Of a stretch of 52,330 bases of DNA, positions 33,692 through 41,781 are shown one piece after another; positions within the stretch are counted from its first letter, which is position 1, and each line of letters starts with the position of its first letter. The notes under the pieces were generated by a model. It saw only the letters and a list, made by a program, of their open reading frames with translations, was not told the DNA's origin and ran no database searches. Position numbers and translations under genes: made by a program. This DNA is from Deltaproteobacteria bacterium. GTDB taxonomy: Bacteria; Myxococcota_C; UBA6777. The stretch covers positions 1 through 52,330 of the forward strand of contig PCBK01000148.1 in the NCBI GenBank assembly GCA_002731275.1. The letters run 5' to 3'.

Positions 33692-35055
33692 TGCTTTGCT
33701 CCGTTGGTGAGTGATGTGACTGAAACTGGTACACAGACAGACTCTACGCGTTTGCTTCTCTTACGAAGAGGGAGTCTTTTACAGATGGTTCCGATGCGGC
33801 AGCCTGTACGAGGGAATCGCTTTTTGTCGCACTTGGAGAGGCAAAGTCCGTAACGAAATGATGGTAGTTGAGGGAGTGTTTTGCGGATACTCGAAAGGCC
33901 GATGCAATAGGAAGCTGTGTAGGCTGCGCCTTTTTGATCCACGCAAAATTTGTCACAGAATCGCGAGCAAAGTCCGCCGTATGGTTGTTTGAGGCAGATC
34001 GCGTCGTTACCAGGACATTGCTCGGCACCTTTACAAAAACCACCTGTCCAGCCCTTGTTGATGCGTTGTTGTGCGCGCAAGCGTGCCTTGGAGATGAGGG
34101 GTTTTTTGCGCTTGGTGGGTTTTGTTCTTCGTCTCGGTGTTGGCTTCGGGCGCTTTCTTACAGGTGTGGGGCTTTGTTTTGCCTTCTCCTGTTTTCCCTT
34201 CTCTGGCGAATCTGTTCCCTTTTTCGGTGCGTTCTCCTCAACAGGGGGCACTCTGGAGGGGGTCTTTGGAGGAGTCGTCTTTGCTGCCTTTGTGTTCGAT
34301 GGAGCCACATCACCACGTGCTTTCATGGGATCATTTTTAGATGGGGCAGGGCTTCTTTTGGGTGTTTGTGTGTGGTTTGCCTGTGCCTCGTTGGGTGCTT
34401 GTTGTTTGCTTGGTGGGATGAACCACCAGGCGAGTCCACCGAGTAAGAGCGCAACAAAGAGCACGAGTGGCACACGCGAGGATGTTTTCTTGCTGCCAGA
34501 GAAACGACCATATTGTGTATTTTTTTGACTAAAGTGCCCGCGTTTAGGTGTTTGGCTTACTTTTGTTGGGGGCTTTGAGGGAGGCGTGGGGGGCGTCTGA
34601 ATGAACGACTTACGGGACGCTTGCGCGGCTGGAGGTGGTTGTAGTGAGGACAACGGCCCCACGACATGTTCGCTCAATTGCTTGATCATATGCTCAAGCT
34701 CGGTCATTTGCTGTGCAAGAGACTCTGCAGGGTCCAACTGGAGACGTTCGGAACGAGCTGGTAAGGCTGTCAGAAGGCGCCCCGCGCAGTTCTCTGCGCA
34801 CGCGGAGACTGCAAGTCGTGTATTGGCGTGTTTGTAACGCAATTGGGCGTGGGCGTCTTCACCGGTCACGAGAGGGGGTAGTGAGAGCACACAGGTTTTG
34901 TGTGGGTATCGGTCCTCCGCAAATTGACGCACATGTTCGGCAAAGTCGGGGTGCACTGAGCAACCATCGCAGGGAACGAGCACGATCTCTTCTGTGGCTG
35001 AAGGAGAGATCTGTAAGAGGGACCATCGATTCGAGAGGCTTGGGCTTTGGTTCAT
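33688..35055 (-). CDS. membrane-tethered DGC-type protein with periplasmic cysteine-rich end
   Basis: 455 residues. N-terminal DGC-type module at about 22-100 with CDGC (Cys29, Cys32) and CAENC (Cys86, Cys90), the same spacing as in the TusA-repeat protein. A Pro/Ser/Lys linker leads to one transmembrane helix (LVLFVALLLGGLAWWFI, near residue 200). Then come about 130 Lys/Pro/Thr-rich residues and a C-terminal ~110-residue domain with about ten cysteines (GFCKGAEQC, CSRFCDKFC). By topology the DGC module is cytoplasmic and the cysteine-rich domain periplasmic. Second gene of the operon, 48 bp after the kinase gene. Confidence 0.85.
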   Translation of the reverse strand: MNQSPSLSNRWSLLQISPSATEEIVLVPCDGCSVHPDFAEHVRQFAEDRYPHKTCVLSLPPLVTGEDAHAQLRYKHANTRLAVSACAENCAGRLLTALPARSERLQLDPAESLAQQMTELEHMIKQLSEHVVGPLSSLQPPPAAQASRKSFIQTPPTPPSKPPTKVSQTPKRGHFSQKNTQYGRFSGSKKTSSRVPLVLFVALLLGGLAWWFIPPSKQQAPNEAQANHTQTPKRSPAPSKNDPMKARGDVAPSNTKAAKTTPPKTPSRVPPVEENAPKKGTDSPEKGKQEKAKQSPTPVRKRPKPTPRRRTKPTKRKKPLISKARLRAQQRINKGWTGGFCKGAEQCPGNDAICLKQPYGGLCSRFCDKFCVDQKGAAYTASYCIGLSSIRKTLPQLPSFRYGLCLSKCDKKRFPRTGCRIGTICKRLPLRKRSKRVESVCVPVSVTSLTNGAKQ

Positions 35056-35103
35056 TAAAGTGTGCCTGTCTTTTAGTCGTGGACAGAGCGTGTCAAAGAC
35101 ACG

Positions 35104-36594
35104 TTACTTGCTGGCTTTTTTGTTTTGAAACTCTTCGAGCATACGGACGTTCGCTTGTGCGAGTGCGATGATCTGTTGCTTGAGCGCTTCTTCTTTTTTC
35201 TCGGTGTGTAGGATCTGCTCTCGAAGGAAGTCGCTCTCTCGCCTCTCTCGGCTCTGCTGTTTATCGACAGTCTGGATCAGTGTGATGTACAGTTCCTCTA
35301 CGGAGATGGGGGCGCGAATAAACTTCGTCAACCCACATAGTTCAACGGACATCTCCAAGATTTCTGAACTGCTGTGGTCCATCACCAAGATCTTCATAAT
35401 CTCGGGATAATCCTGTAACGCCTTAAGAAACGGATGTTCCATCGCGACGAAGAGACCACCAAATAGCACCGCGAAGGGTTTCTTTTTCCCTCGGCTGAGC
35501 TGTGCGAGCGCGATATCTTGCTCTTGGCGTTTGGTGAGCACCTTGAAGTCGAGGCTCCCGTTGTACATCGTCATGTCCTGAAGTTTTCTTTTGATATCCG
35601 CTGGAAAGATCGGATCATTTTCTTGCTTGAGGATGTACACAAGAGGTCTTGGTGGTTGGTTGATCTGGACGAAGTTACGTAGAGAGATACTCTCTCGCTC
35701 CGCTGGGGATGTGTAGGCTTTGATGTACGTGCTGGTATAGCGACGCATTTTTTCGTCGGAGTACTTTGTTAAAAAGGCCTCCAAACCATCGTGAAACTCC
35801 CGCGCGCTTTGATAACGAGTGTCGAGGTCTTTGGTCAGGGCTTTCATGATGATGTGTTCAAGATCTGGATGGATGCCTGGTAAAAACTCTCGAATAGGTG
35901 GAATGGTTGAGTTTTGGACGAGTTTGAGGGTGGACATCAAGTTGTCATTTTTAAACAACCGAACGCCAGTCAGTCCTTCGTAGAGGATAATACCGACTGA
36001 GTAAACGTCAGATCTTCGGTCGACTCGAAGCCCCGCACTCTGTTCGGGAGACATATAACCTAGCTTACCTTTTAAGATCCCAGGTGCAGTCTGTTTGGAG
36101 TGCTCTCGAGCCTTCGCGAGACCAAAGTCTGTGAGCTTGGCGACCCCTTGTTGACTGAGCAAAATGTTGTCTGGGCTGATGTCTCTATGCACGAGGTGGA
36201 GGGGGTGTCCAGTCGGTGAGGTCATCTCGTGAACATAGTCAAGTCCACGTAGCACTTGAAGGATCGTCCACAATAAGATTGTCGGTGGAAGCAGCTGACC
36301 GTCATTGAGCAAGTGAGCGAGCGTGACGCCATTCACAAACTCCATTACGAGGTAGTACTCACCGTCTTCTTTGGAGAGGTCATAGACAGATACGATATTG
36401 GGGTGCTCAAAAAGGCTGGCGATTTTGGCTTCGCTGATGAGCGCCGAAATCAACGCCTCATCTTGCGAAAAAGCAGGATGAAGTTTTTTGATCACAAAGG
36501 GCTTCTCAAATCCCTCTACACCACATTGTGTGGTCAGATAGGTTAAGCCCATCCCACCCGCACCAAGCTTCCGCTGGATCTGGTATTTCTTCAT
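35104..36594 (-). CDS. Ser/Thr protein kinase with receiver-like and coiled-coil C-terminus (first gene of sulfur-relay operon)
   Basis: 496 residues, no transmembrane helix. Kinase domain about 4-290: GAGGMGLTYL at 11-20, Lys36, HRDISPDN at 136-143, DFG at 156-158 and SPEQ. The HRDISPDN form is common in myxobacterial kinases. Residues ~325-450 resemble a degenerate receiver domain (beta strands at FAVLFGGLFVAM and IMKILVMDHSSSEIL, then KFIRAPIS where a receiver has its conserved Lys-Pro). A predicted coiled coil closes the protein. Position as the first gene suggests it controls, or is controlled by, the sulfur-carrier proteins downstream (inference). Confidence 0.9.
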   Translation of the reverse strand: MKKYQIQRKLGAGGMGLTYLTTQCGVEGFEKPFVIKKLHPAFSQDEALISALISEAKIASLFEHPNIVSVYDLSKEDGEYYLVMEFVNGVTLAHLLNDGQLLPPTILLWTILQVLRGLDYVHEMTSPTGHPLHLVHRDISPDNILLSQQGVAKLTDFGLAKAREHSKQTAPGILKGKLGYMSPEQSAGLRVDRRSDVYSVGIILYEGLTGVRLFKNDNLMSTLKLVQNSTIPPIREFLPGIHPDLEHIIMKALTKDLDTRYQSAREFHDGLEAFLTKYSDEKMRRYTSTYIKAYTSPAERESISLRNFVQINQPPRPLVYILKQENDPIFPADIKRKLQDMTMYNGSLDFKVLTKRQEQDIALAQLSRGKKKPFAVLFGGLFVAMEHPFLKALQDYPEIMKILVMDHSSSEILEMSVELCGLTKFIRAPISVEELYITLIQTVDKQQSRERRESDFLREQILHTEKKEEALKQQIIALAQANVRMLEEFQNKKASK

Positions 36595-36671
36595 GAATCT
36601 GTCGTTCCTTCAAAATGACATCTCTGTGTACAAGGTGAAAGCATCATCCATGCACGGTGAAGATATACATG

Positions 36672-36693
36672 ATTCCCACCTCATCGTGGGAAT
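36672..36693 (-). promoter_or_regulatory. hairpin/operator in the leader of the sulfur-relay operon
   Basis: Perfect 8-bp arms ATTCCCAC and GTGGGAAT with a 6-nt loop, about 80 bp upstream of the kinase start and downstream of the predicted transcription start, so it would lie in the mRNA leader. Confidence 0.4.
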
Positions 36694-36785
36694 GTCGTTC
36701 GATCTTTGCTTGGGCATGCAATCTAGAACAATGGGCGTGAGACCATCAAAGCAAGAGACATGCCATCTACATTTCTATAGATTGA

Positions 36786-36814
36786 ATAGTGTGGAAAGTA
36801 GAGCTTTTTGTCAA
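36786..36814 (-). promoter_or_regulatory. candidate promoter of the sulfur-relay operon
   Basis: On the minus strand, a perfect -35 TTGACA (36809-36814) with a weak -10 CACTAT (36786-36791) at 17-nt spacing. The poor -10 may mean that an activator is needed. Confidence 0.35.
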
Positions 36815-36895
36815 TTGTCATGTCATCGTTTCTTTGGGAGAAGTGATTACTTTGCTATGCGGTGAGTGTAGCAAAATTGCCATGCTACGTGCTTG

Positions 36896-36923
36896 TTGAT
36901 TGCCTTGCGGAACGTGGTATATT
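36896..36923 (+). promoter_or_regulatory. promoter of the membrane GTPase operon
   Basis: -35 TTGATT (36896-36901), 16-nt spacer, -10 TATATT (36918-36923) preceded by GG. The predicted leader to the GTG at 37014 is about 85 nt. Confidence 0.48.
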
Positions 36924-37013
36924 CGTCGTGAGAAAAGTGCACGCAAAAGCATCTGGACTGTGTCACCTGACGTTTCGTGTACATCCGGACGCGTTGACTA
37001 TCTGGGAGGTGTC

Positions 37014-39542
37014 GTGAAGGCTGATCAAGCATCGGAAGTGGTTTTGGTACATGCTGTGGAGTCCGTGGACGAGGCCGGAGAGCTGCTCTCCTTTGAAGAG
37101 CGTCGTGAGGCTGATGCCGCGCTCGAAGGAGAAGGTGCGGGCTCACCGCTCGAATCATTTGTCGAGCGGGCCGCGGTCCTCAGCCCTCACCTGAAAAAAC
37201 GCGCGTCGTGGCTGTGGGGGATGACACAACAACTGTCTTCCTTTGCGTGGCCGCTGATGTTCGGTGCCATCGGGATGGCGATCTTCTTTGGGGCGAGCGT
37301 TCAAATCCTCGATGGTGGACGTAAATTCCACGTGCTGTCGACACCCTTACTCGGTCTGTTTGTCTGGAACGCGATCAGCCTGAGCTTGTTGTTATTTGGT
37401 CCCTCTCTCGCACGTCGTCTCTCTCCTGATAAGCCGATCAGCTGGCTTGAATCCTGGGGGCAGTCCGCCCTGAAGGCGTTCTTGTGGTTGCGTCAAAAGT
37501 GGCTCAACGCAAAGCTCCCCACATCACAAGACCTCGTCCATCAGACCTCGCTCAAAGCAATTCAGGAGTATTGGCAACAGTGGACGCGGATCGCTGGCGG
37601 TTTACTGCGATGTCAGGTGTCACAGATCCTTCACGTTGGCGCCATCGTCTTTGGGCTCAGCGCGCTCTTTGTTGCGTATGCGAGTGGCCTGACAAAAGCC
37701 TACCAAGCCACCTGTGAGAGCACCTTCCTCAGCGCTTCGCAGATCGGATTTGTGCTCAACATCGTCTTTGGTCCCTCACAGGTCTTGCTCGGTACCCTCC
37801 CCACACTCAAATCCACAACGACTGGTGTGATCGGACCTGCTGCGCCATGGATTCATCATTACACTGTGACGTTGATCCTGTTCGTCTTCATCCCCCGTCT
37901 ACTCCTCCTTGCCTGGACCTCGTGGAAGAGTATGATGCTCTCTGAGCGCCTTCCCATCTCCATCCGTTCGTTATCACGTGTGCCTACACTCAATATCGCG
38001 CTCTCCTCTCACACCAATGTCGGCAAGACCTCACTCGCCCGCACCTTGTTGCGACGGGATGTTGGAGAGGTCCGTGACGCTGAGCACGTCACGAGACGCC
38101 GCGCCGGATATTTTCTTCTCCACACCCCCGGAGCCTGTCTACGACTCTGGGATACTCCGGGGTTTGGAGACGCACAACTGCTCGCCAAACACCTACAAGA
38201 AAAGGATGGATGGGCGTGGTTGCAGGCGCTTCAAGATCCCAAACTTCGATACGATCGAGAAGCTGCACTCTCTCTCAAAGAAGAGGCTGACCTGATCCTC
38301 TACCTCGTCCCCGCCCATGGTGGCAAAGATGTCGAACGTACACTTGAGAGAGAGTGGGCTGTCCTCAAAGAGATCGGGCGCCCTGTGCTCTGTCTGCTCA
38401 ACCGACTCGAAGACGTCGACGCCGCTGAAGAGGAACAATTACTCGCCCATTGGAAGACCTTCTTTAAGAAGAAGCCTTTGTGTCGTGGGGTGATGGCTCT
38501 CGATGCTTTCTCTCGTAGTTGGGAGAACGAAGCGGAGCTGTTTGAGGCGATCGTCTCCGCTGTCGACGAAGATCGACGCAGCCTCGCAGCGGACCTTCGT
38601 GATATCTGGCAACAGCGTGTTGAAGCGCAGAAAAAACAAGCCAGCGATATGCTCTCCGATGTCCTGCGACAGCTCAGCAAGGACAGTGAGATGGATTCAC
38701 ACAAAGAGGCCTCTCGGGCGCTCCAAAAACGCGCACAAAAGCGCATTGAAGAGACACAAGCCCGCCTCCTCGAACACCTCGGACTGAAAGGTGAGATCCG
38801 CGACCGTATGCTCTCGGAGTCCGAAGACTTTCTACGTCGCATGGTCCCTGACCGTGGGGAACGAACCATCGGCGCGATCATTGGCGGTGCGCTGAGTGGT
38901 CTCGCGACTGGGATCGTCACCGATTTACTCGCCGGTGGGATGACCTTCTTTGGTGGCGCTGCTGTTGGCTTGATCGCTGGGGCGATTGGTGGCGCAAGTA
39001 TCGGTGAAGGTTACAGGCGGATCGGTAAACGCGGCGCACGTAAACTCATCTGGGAAGAAGATTTTCTCAAGGGTGTGACCTTGCGTCTTACACTCCTCTA
39101 CGTCGCCGCGACTTCGTTTGGTCGCGCTCGTGGTGACTTCACGGATGATGCTTTTTTGGAGTCTACAAAGGTCGAGTCTTCGCAAGCAGAGCCCGCAGAT
39201 ACTCTCACACAAAGGCAACTTGAGCGACAGGCGTTGTTCTTGAAAGCCGTCGAGTTGGCGATGGAAAAGCATTGGCCTTTTTTGTGGCCACTGCTCGCTG
39301 CTGAACACGACAGCCAGGGCAAGAAGATCTGGGATGATCTGCTGGTGAATGTCGCAGGTGTCCCCTCCTGGATCGAGACGATCAAAGAAAAAGAACCCAC
39401 ACTTCAGGAGCTGCTCTCCAAAGACAGCGCCCGCCAACACAACCTCGAATTGGGATGTCAGGCGCTCCTGGATGAAGCTCTTCAACGTCTTCAAGACCTT
39501 CGTCGCGAAGGTGTGGAGACGACAGCGTTGACAAAGACATGA
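37014..39542 (+). CDS. DUF2868-DUF3482 fusion membrane GTPase
   Basis: 842 residues from the GTG at 37014, chosen for GGAGGT just upstream. The N-terminal half is DUF2868-like with four hydrophobic helices. The C-terminal half is a DUF3482-like GTPase: P-loop SHTNVGKT at 332-339, DTPGFGD from 380, a long helical region, and a Gly/Ala-rich hydrophobic hairpin. In many proteobacteria DUF2868 and DUF3482 are two adjacent genes (recalled knowledge); here they are one chain. The first P-loop glycine is Ser332, while Lys338 and Thr339 are intact. The role of the family is not established. Its stop overlaps the start of the next gene. Confidence 0.85.
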   Translation: MKADQASEVVLVHAVESVDEAGELLSFEERREADAALEGEGAGSPLESFVERAAVLSPHLKKRASWLWGMTQQLSSFAWPLMFGAIGMAIFFGASVQILDGGRKFHVLSTPLLGLFVWNAISLSLLLFGPSLARRLSPDKPISWLESWGQSALKAFLWLRQKWLNAKLPTSQDLVHQTSLKAIQEYWQQWTRIAGGLLRCQVSQILHVGAIVFGLSALFVAYASGLTKAYQATCESTFLSASQIGFVLNIVFGPSQVLLGTLPTLKSTTTGVIGPAAPWIHHYTVTLILFVFIPRLLLLAWTSWKSMMLSERLPISIRSLSRVPTLNIALSSHTNVGKTSLARTLLRRDVGEVRDAEHVTRRRAGYFLLHTPGACLRLWDTPGFGDAQLLAKHLQEKDGWAWLQALQDPKLRYDREAALSLKEEADLILYLVPAHGGKDVERTLEREWAVLKEIGRPVLCLLNRLEDVDAAEEEQLLAHWKTFFKKKPLCRGVMALDAFSRSWENEAELFEAIVSAVDEDRRSLAADLRDIWQQRVEAQKKQASDMLSDVLRQLSKDSEMDSHKEASRALQKRAQKRIEETQARLLEHLGLKGEIRDRMLSESEDFLRRMVPDRGERTIGAIIGGALSGLATGIVTDLLAGGMTFFGGAAVGLIAGAIGGASIGEGYRRIGKRGARKLIWEEDFLKGVTLRLTLLYVAATSFGRARGDFTDDAFLESTKVESSQAEPADTLTQRQLERQALFLKAVELAMEKHWPFLWPLLAAEHDSQGKKIWDDLLVNVAGVPSWIETIKEKEPTLQELLSKDSARQHNLELGCQALLDEALQRLQDLRREGVETTALTKT

Positions 39543-41560
39543 GTCTCTCTTTGCGTGTCCTCCTCGCAGGCCGCTTCTCGGCCATTACCCTGGAAGAAGC
39601 GACCGAACAACTCGAAGCTCTTGACATCGAAGTGGTCTCCTCGCTTCAGCAATCACCTGACGTGTTGTTTGCAGGCATCCGGCCCGGTCAGGTGTTGAAA
39701 AAAGCTGAGGCCCAAAAGCTCCCGATCTGTGATGAGTCCACACTTCAAAGGTGGCTCTTGACCTCGACACCACCCGATACACTCCTCGAAGCGCTTGGCA
39801 TTCTTCAGGATGACGGACAGACCTTTTTGGAGTCGCTGGAGATTGGTCCTTACGCCTCCGAAGAGGCTCTTATGGACGCGTTCTCCCAGGCTGACTGGTC
39901 GACCTTCTCACCAAAACACGATCTAGCAGCGCTGCGACGTGTCTGTCTGCATCTCGAAGCTCGCGTGGGTATTCGTCCTGTCCATCATCTGTGCACTGAG
40001 CAGCTTCGTGCGTATGGTCTCTACCTCACCCATTCTTTTGGACATGAATCGGATATTGTCACCTCAGCTTTGTCACCTGATGGCCACTTTCTCGTGACCG
40101 GAAGTCGCCATCGCGATGACGCGACACATGGCGGTGTCCTACAGCTTTGGGATATCTACGCGGCGAGATGTTTGAACACAGTCACACACATCCCACAGGG
40201 GGTTGTCGCAGCGAAGGGGGCACTTCAGTGGCGACCTGATGGCCGCGCCCTCGCTGTGATGTATGGACATCATCTGGTCAGTCAACTCGATCCTTTTTCT
40301 CACTCCCCATCACTCACTGAGCCAGCCCTTTTGACACTTATTCAGATCGTGGATAAGCCGGGTTCACCTCTCGTCTGGACGTGGTCACCTGATGGCAAAG
40401 AGCTCTGTCTCACGCTGCACGATCCTGACGAGCAGAAGCTACCTTTATGTGTTGTCCCAATGGACGAAGGGTGGCACTTTCGCGAGGACGTCTCATCTGT
40501 CTCTGCTGCTCGCAAACAACACTTTCCGCCCAAGCAGTACCCATTACCTGGACGACTGTGGTGGTTGTCCGACGGGAGCGCATTGCTCGCAGCGCGTCGA
40601 GAGACGCTGACGGAGAAAGGTGCTGTCTACGCGATCCATCCAAAGAGTGGTCGCTGTGAGTGGCGTGATGAAGTCGGACAGGCTGTCTCCCTGAGTCCTG
40701 ATGAAGCCTATGTTGCCATCGAACAAGCGATGCCTTCGCAGGGATTTTTGACAGGACGTAAGAGTCAATTGTGTCTCTTGGAGACGCAAACAGGTGAGAG
40801 TCTTTTGAAGATGCCTTTGTGGGGGGAGTGTGTCGGGTTGTCTTGGACGCTCTTCGAAAAGCGTCGTCGTTTGGCGGTCTTCTTGAAGGAGTCGAGGGAT
40901 GCGAGTGTCTTACTCCTTGAAAATGAACAACTGTTGGCGACGCTCCCGCCGTCTCCATACTTTGTGCCAGATGAGGCGCGATGGGCTTGGTCTCCTGAAG
41001 GCGATAAAGCCGCGTTTTGGACACAAGAGGGGCTGGAGGTCTGGTCTGTTTCTACAACGCCAGCGCGTATATGGCGTGTTCCTCACGACGGATGTGAGGC
41101 CGTGTATTGGGCGGCTGGAGAACAGATACTTTGTGTTGGGCGTCGTGATATCGAATGGTGGGATGCGTTGACAGGACAATTGCGTCATCGTCACGAGGTG
41201 AAGGGGCCGCGCTCTGTTCTTGGTGGAGGGCAAAAAGATCCGCTCTCACAAACTGAGCCATCGATCGCGGAACGTTACCCTGTGCATCCATGTATTCCTG
41301 TCGATGGACAGTGGGTGACGGCGTTCCCTGATGGGACGATCGTATGTCCCGAGGCATTACATGACCGACTTGATGGACTCCTGCACTTTGTCGTGGGGCA
41401 CGAGTCAGAGGAGGGAGAGCTTGTGGGGACGTGGCCAAGGCGGTGGGCTGCGTCGACGATCTACCCTGACATGAAGAGCGCGCTCGCCGATCCCTTTTTA
41501 CCTGTGAGTGAAGAAGATAGGTCGGTGCTGCTCACCTCTCTCAAGGGCGAAGATGAGTAA
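39539..41560 (+). CDS. BRCT-like domain plus beta-propeller (WD40-like) protein
   Basis: 673 residues; ATG overlaps the GTPase stop (ATGA), so the two are coupled. Residues 5-75 resemble a BRCT domain: hydrophobic LRVLLAGRF, EEATEQLEALDIEVVSS, PDVLFAGIRPGQVLKKAEAQ, then ICDESTLQRWL. From about 165 there are repeated propeller-type strands with SPDGHFLVTGS, LQLWD, WRPDGRALAV, TWSPDGKELCL, SPDEAYVA and WSPEGDKAAFW motifs, five to seven blades. No signal peptide, so it is cytoplasmic. It probably scaffolds the membrane GTPase; no enzymatic motif is seen. Confidence 0.8.
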   Translation: MSLSLRVLLAGRFSAITLEEATEQLEALDIEVVSSLQQSPDVLFAGIRPGQVLKKAEAQKLPICDESTLQRWLLTSTPPDTLLEALGILQDDGQTFLESLEIGPYASEEALMDAFSQADWSTFSPKHDLAALRRVCLHLEARVGIRPVHHLCTEQLRAYGLYLTHSFGHESDIVTSALSPDGHFLVTGSRHRDDATHGGVLQLWDIYAARCLNTVTHIPQGVVAAKGALQWRPDGRALAVMYGHHLVSQLDPFSHSPSLTEPALLTLIQIVDKPGSPLVWTWSPDGKELCLTLHDPDEQKLPLCVVPMDEGWHFREDVSSVSAARKQHFPPKQYPLPGRLWWLSDGSALLAARRETLTEKGAVYAIHPKSGRCEWRDEVGQAVSLSPDEAYVAIEQAMPSQGFLTGRKSQLCLLETQTGESLLKMPLWGECVGLSWTLFEKRRRLAVFLKESRDASVLLLENEQLLATLPPSPYFVPDEARWAWSPEGDKAAFWTQEGLEVWSVSTTPARIWRVPHDGCEAVYWAAGEQILCVGRRDIEWWDALTGQLRHRHEVKGPRSVLGGGQKDPLSQTEPSIAERYPVHPCIPVDGQWVTAFPDGTIVCPEALHDRLDGLLHFVVGHESEEGELVGTWPRRWAASTIYPDMKSALADPFLPVSEEDRSVLLTSLKGEDE

Positions 41561-41696
41561 GGCCGTTGTGTGGAAAAAGAATACGAAAACACCCAACTGA
41601 CATCTCCGGTACAGCCTTTTCTTCTTGGGTGGGGTTATGTCCCCGATGTTATGGGAATATCTTTCTTTTTCTCTTGAGGGGATTTGGGTCAGGCTC

Positions 41697-41725
41697 TTGA
41701 AACGAAAAGCCTCAACCAATATACG
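41697..41725 (+). promoter_or_regulatory. promoter of the OPA permease
   Basis: -35 TTGAAA (41697-41702), 17-nt spacer, -10 TATACG (41720-41725), about 55 bp upstream of the start codon; one of the best matches in the window. Confidence 0.52.
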
Positions 41726-41781
41726 AAGAGTGCAAAAAAGAAGTGTTCGTCTTTTTCACATGACTCGAATAAGGATGGGAT

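Larger units (their letters stand above)
36595..37013. other. divergent intergenic region between the sulfur-relay operon and the membrane GTPase
   Basis: No gene seen in these 419 bp. It contains one promoter candidate facing each way and a perfect 8-bp hairpin at 36672-36693. An upstream in-frame TTG for the GTPase at 36900 lies inside the predicted rightward promoter and is rejected as start. Confidence 0.6.
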
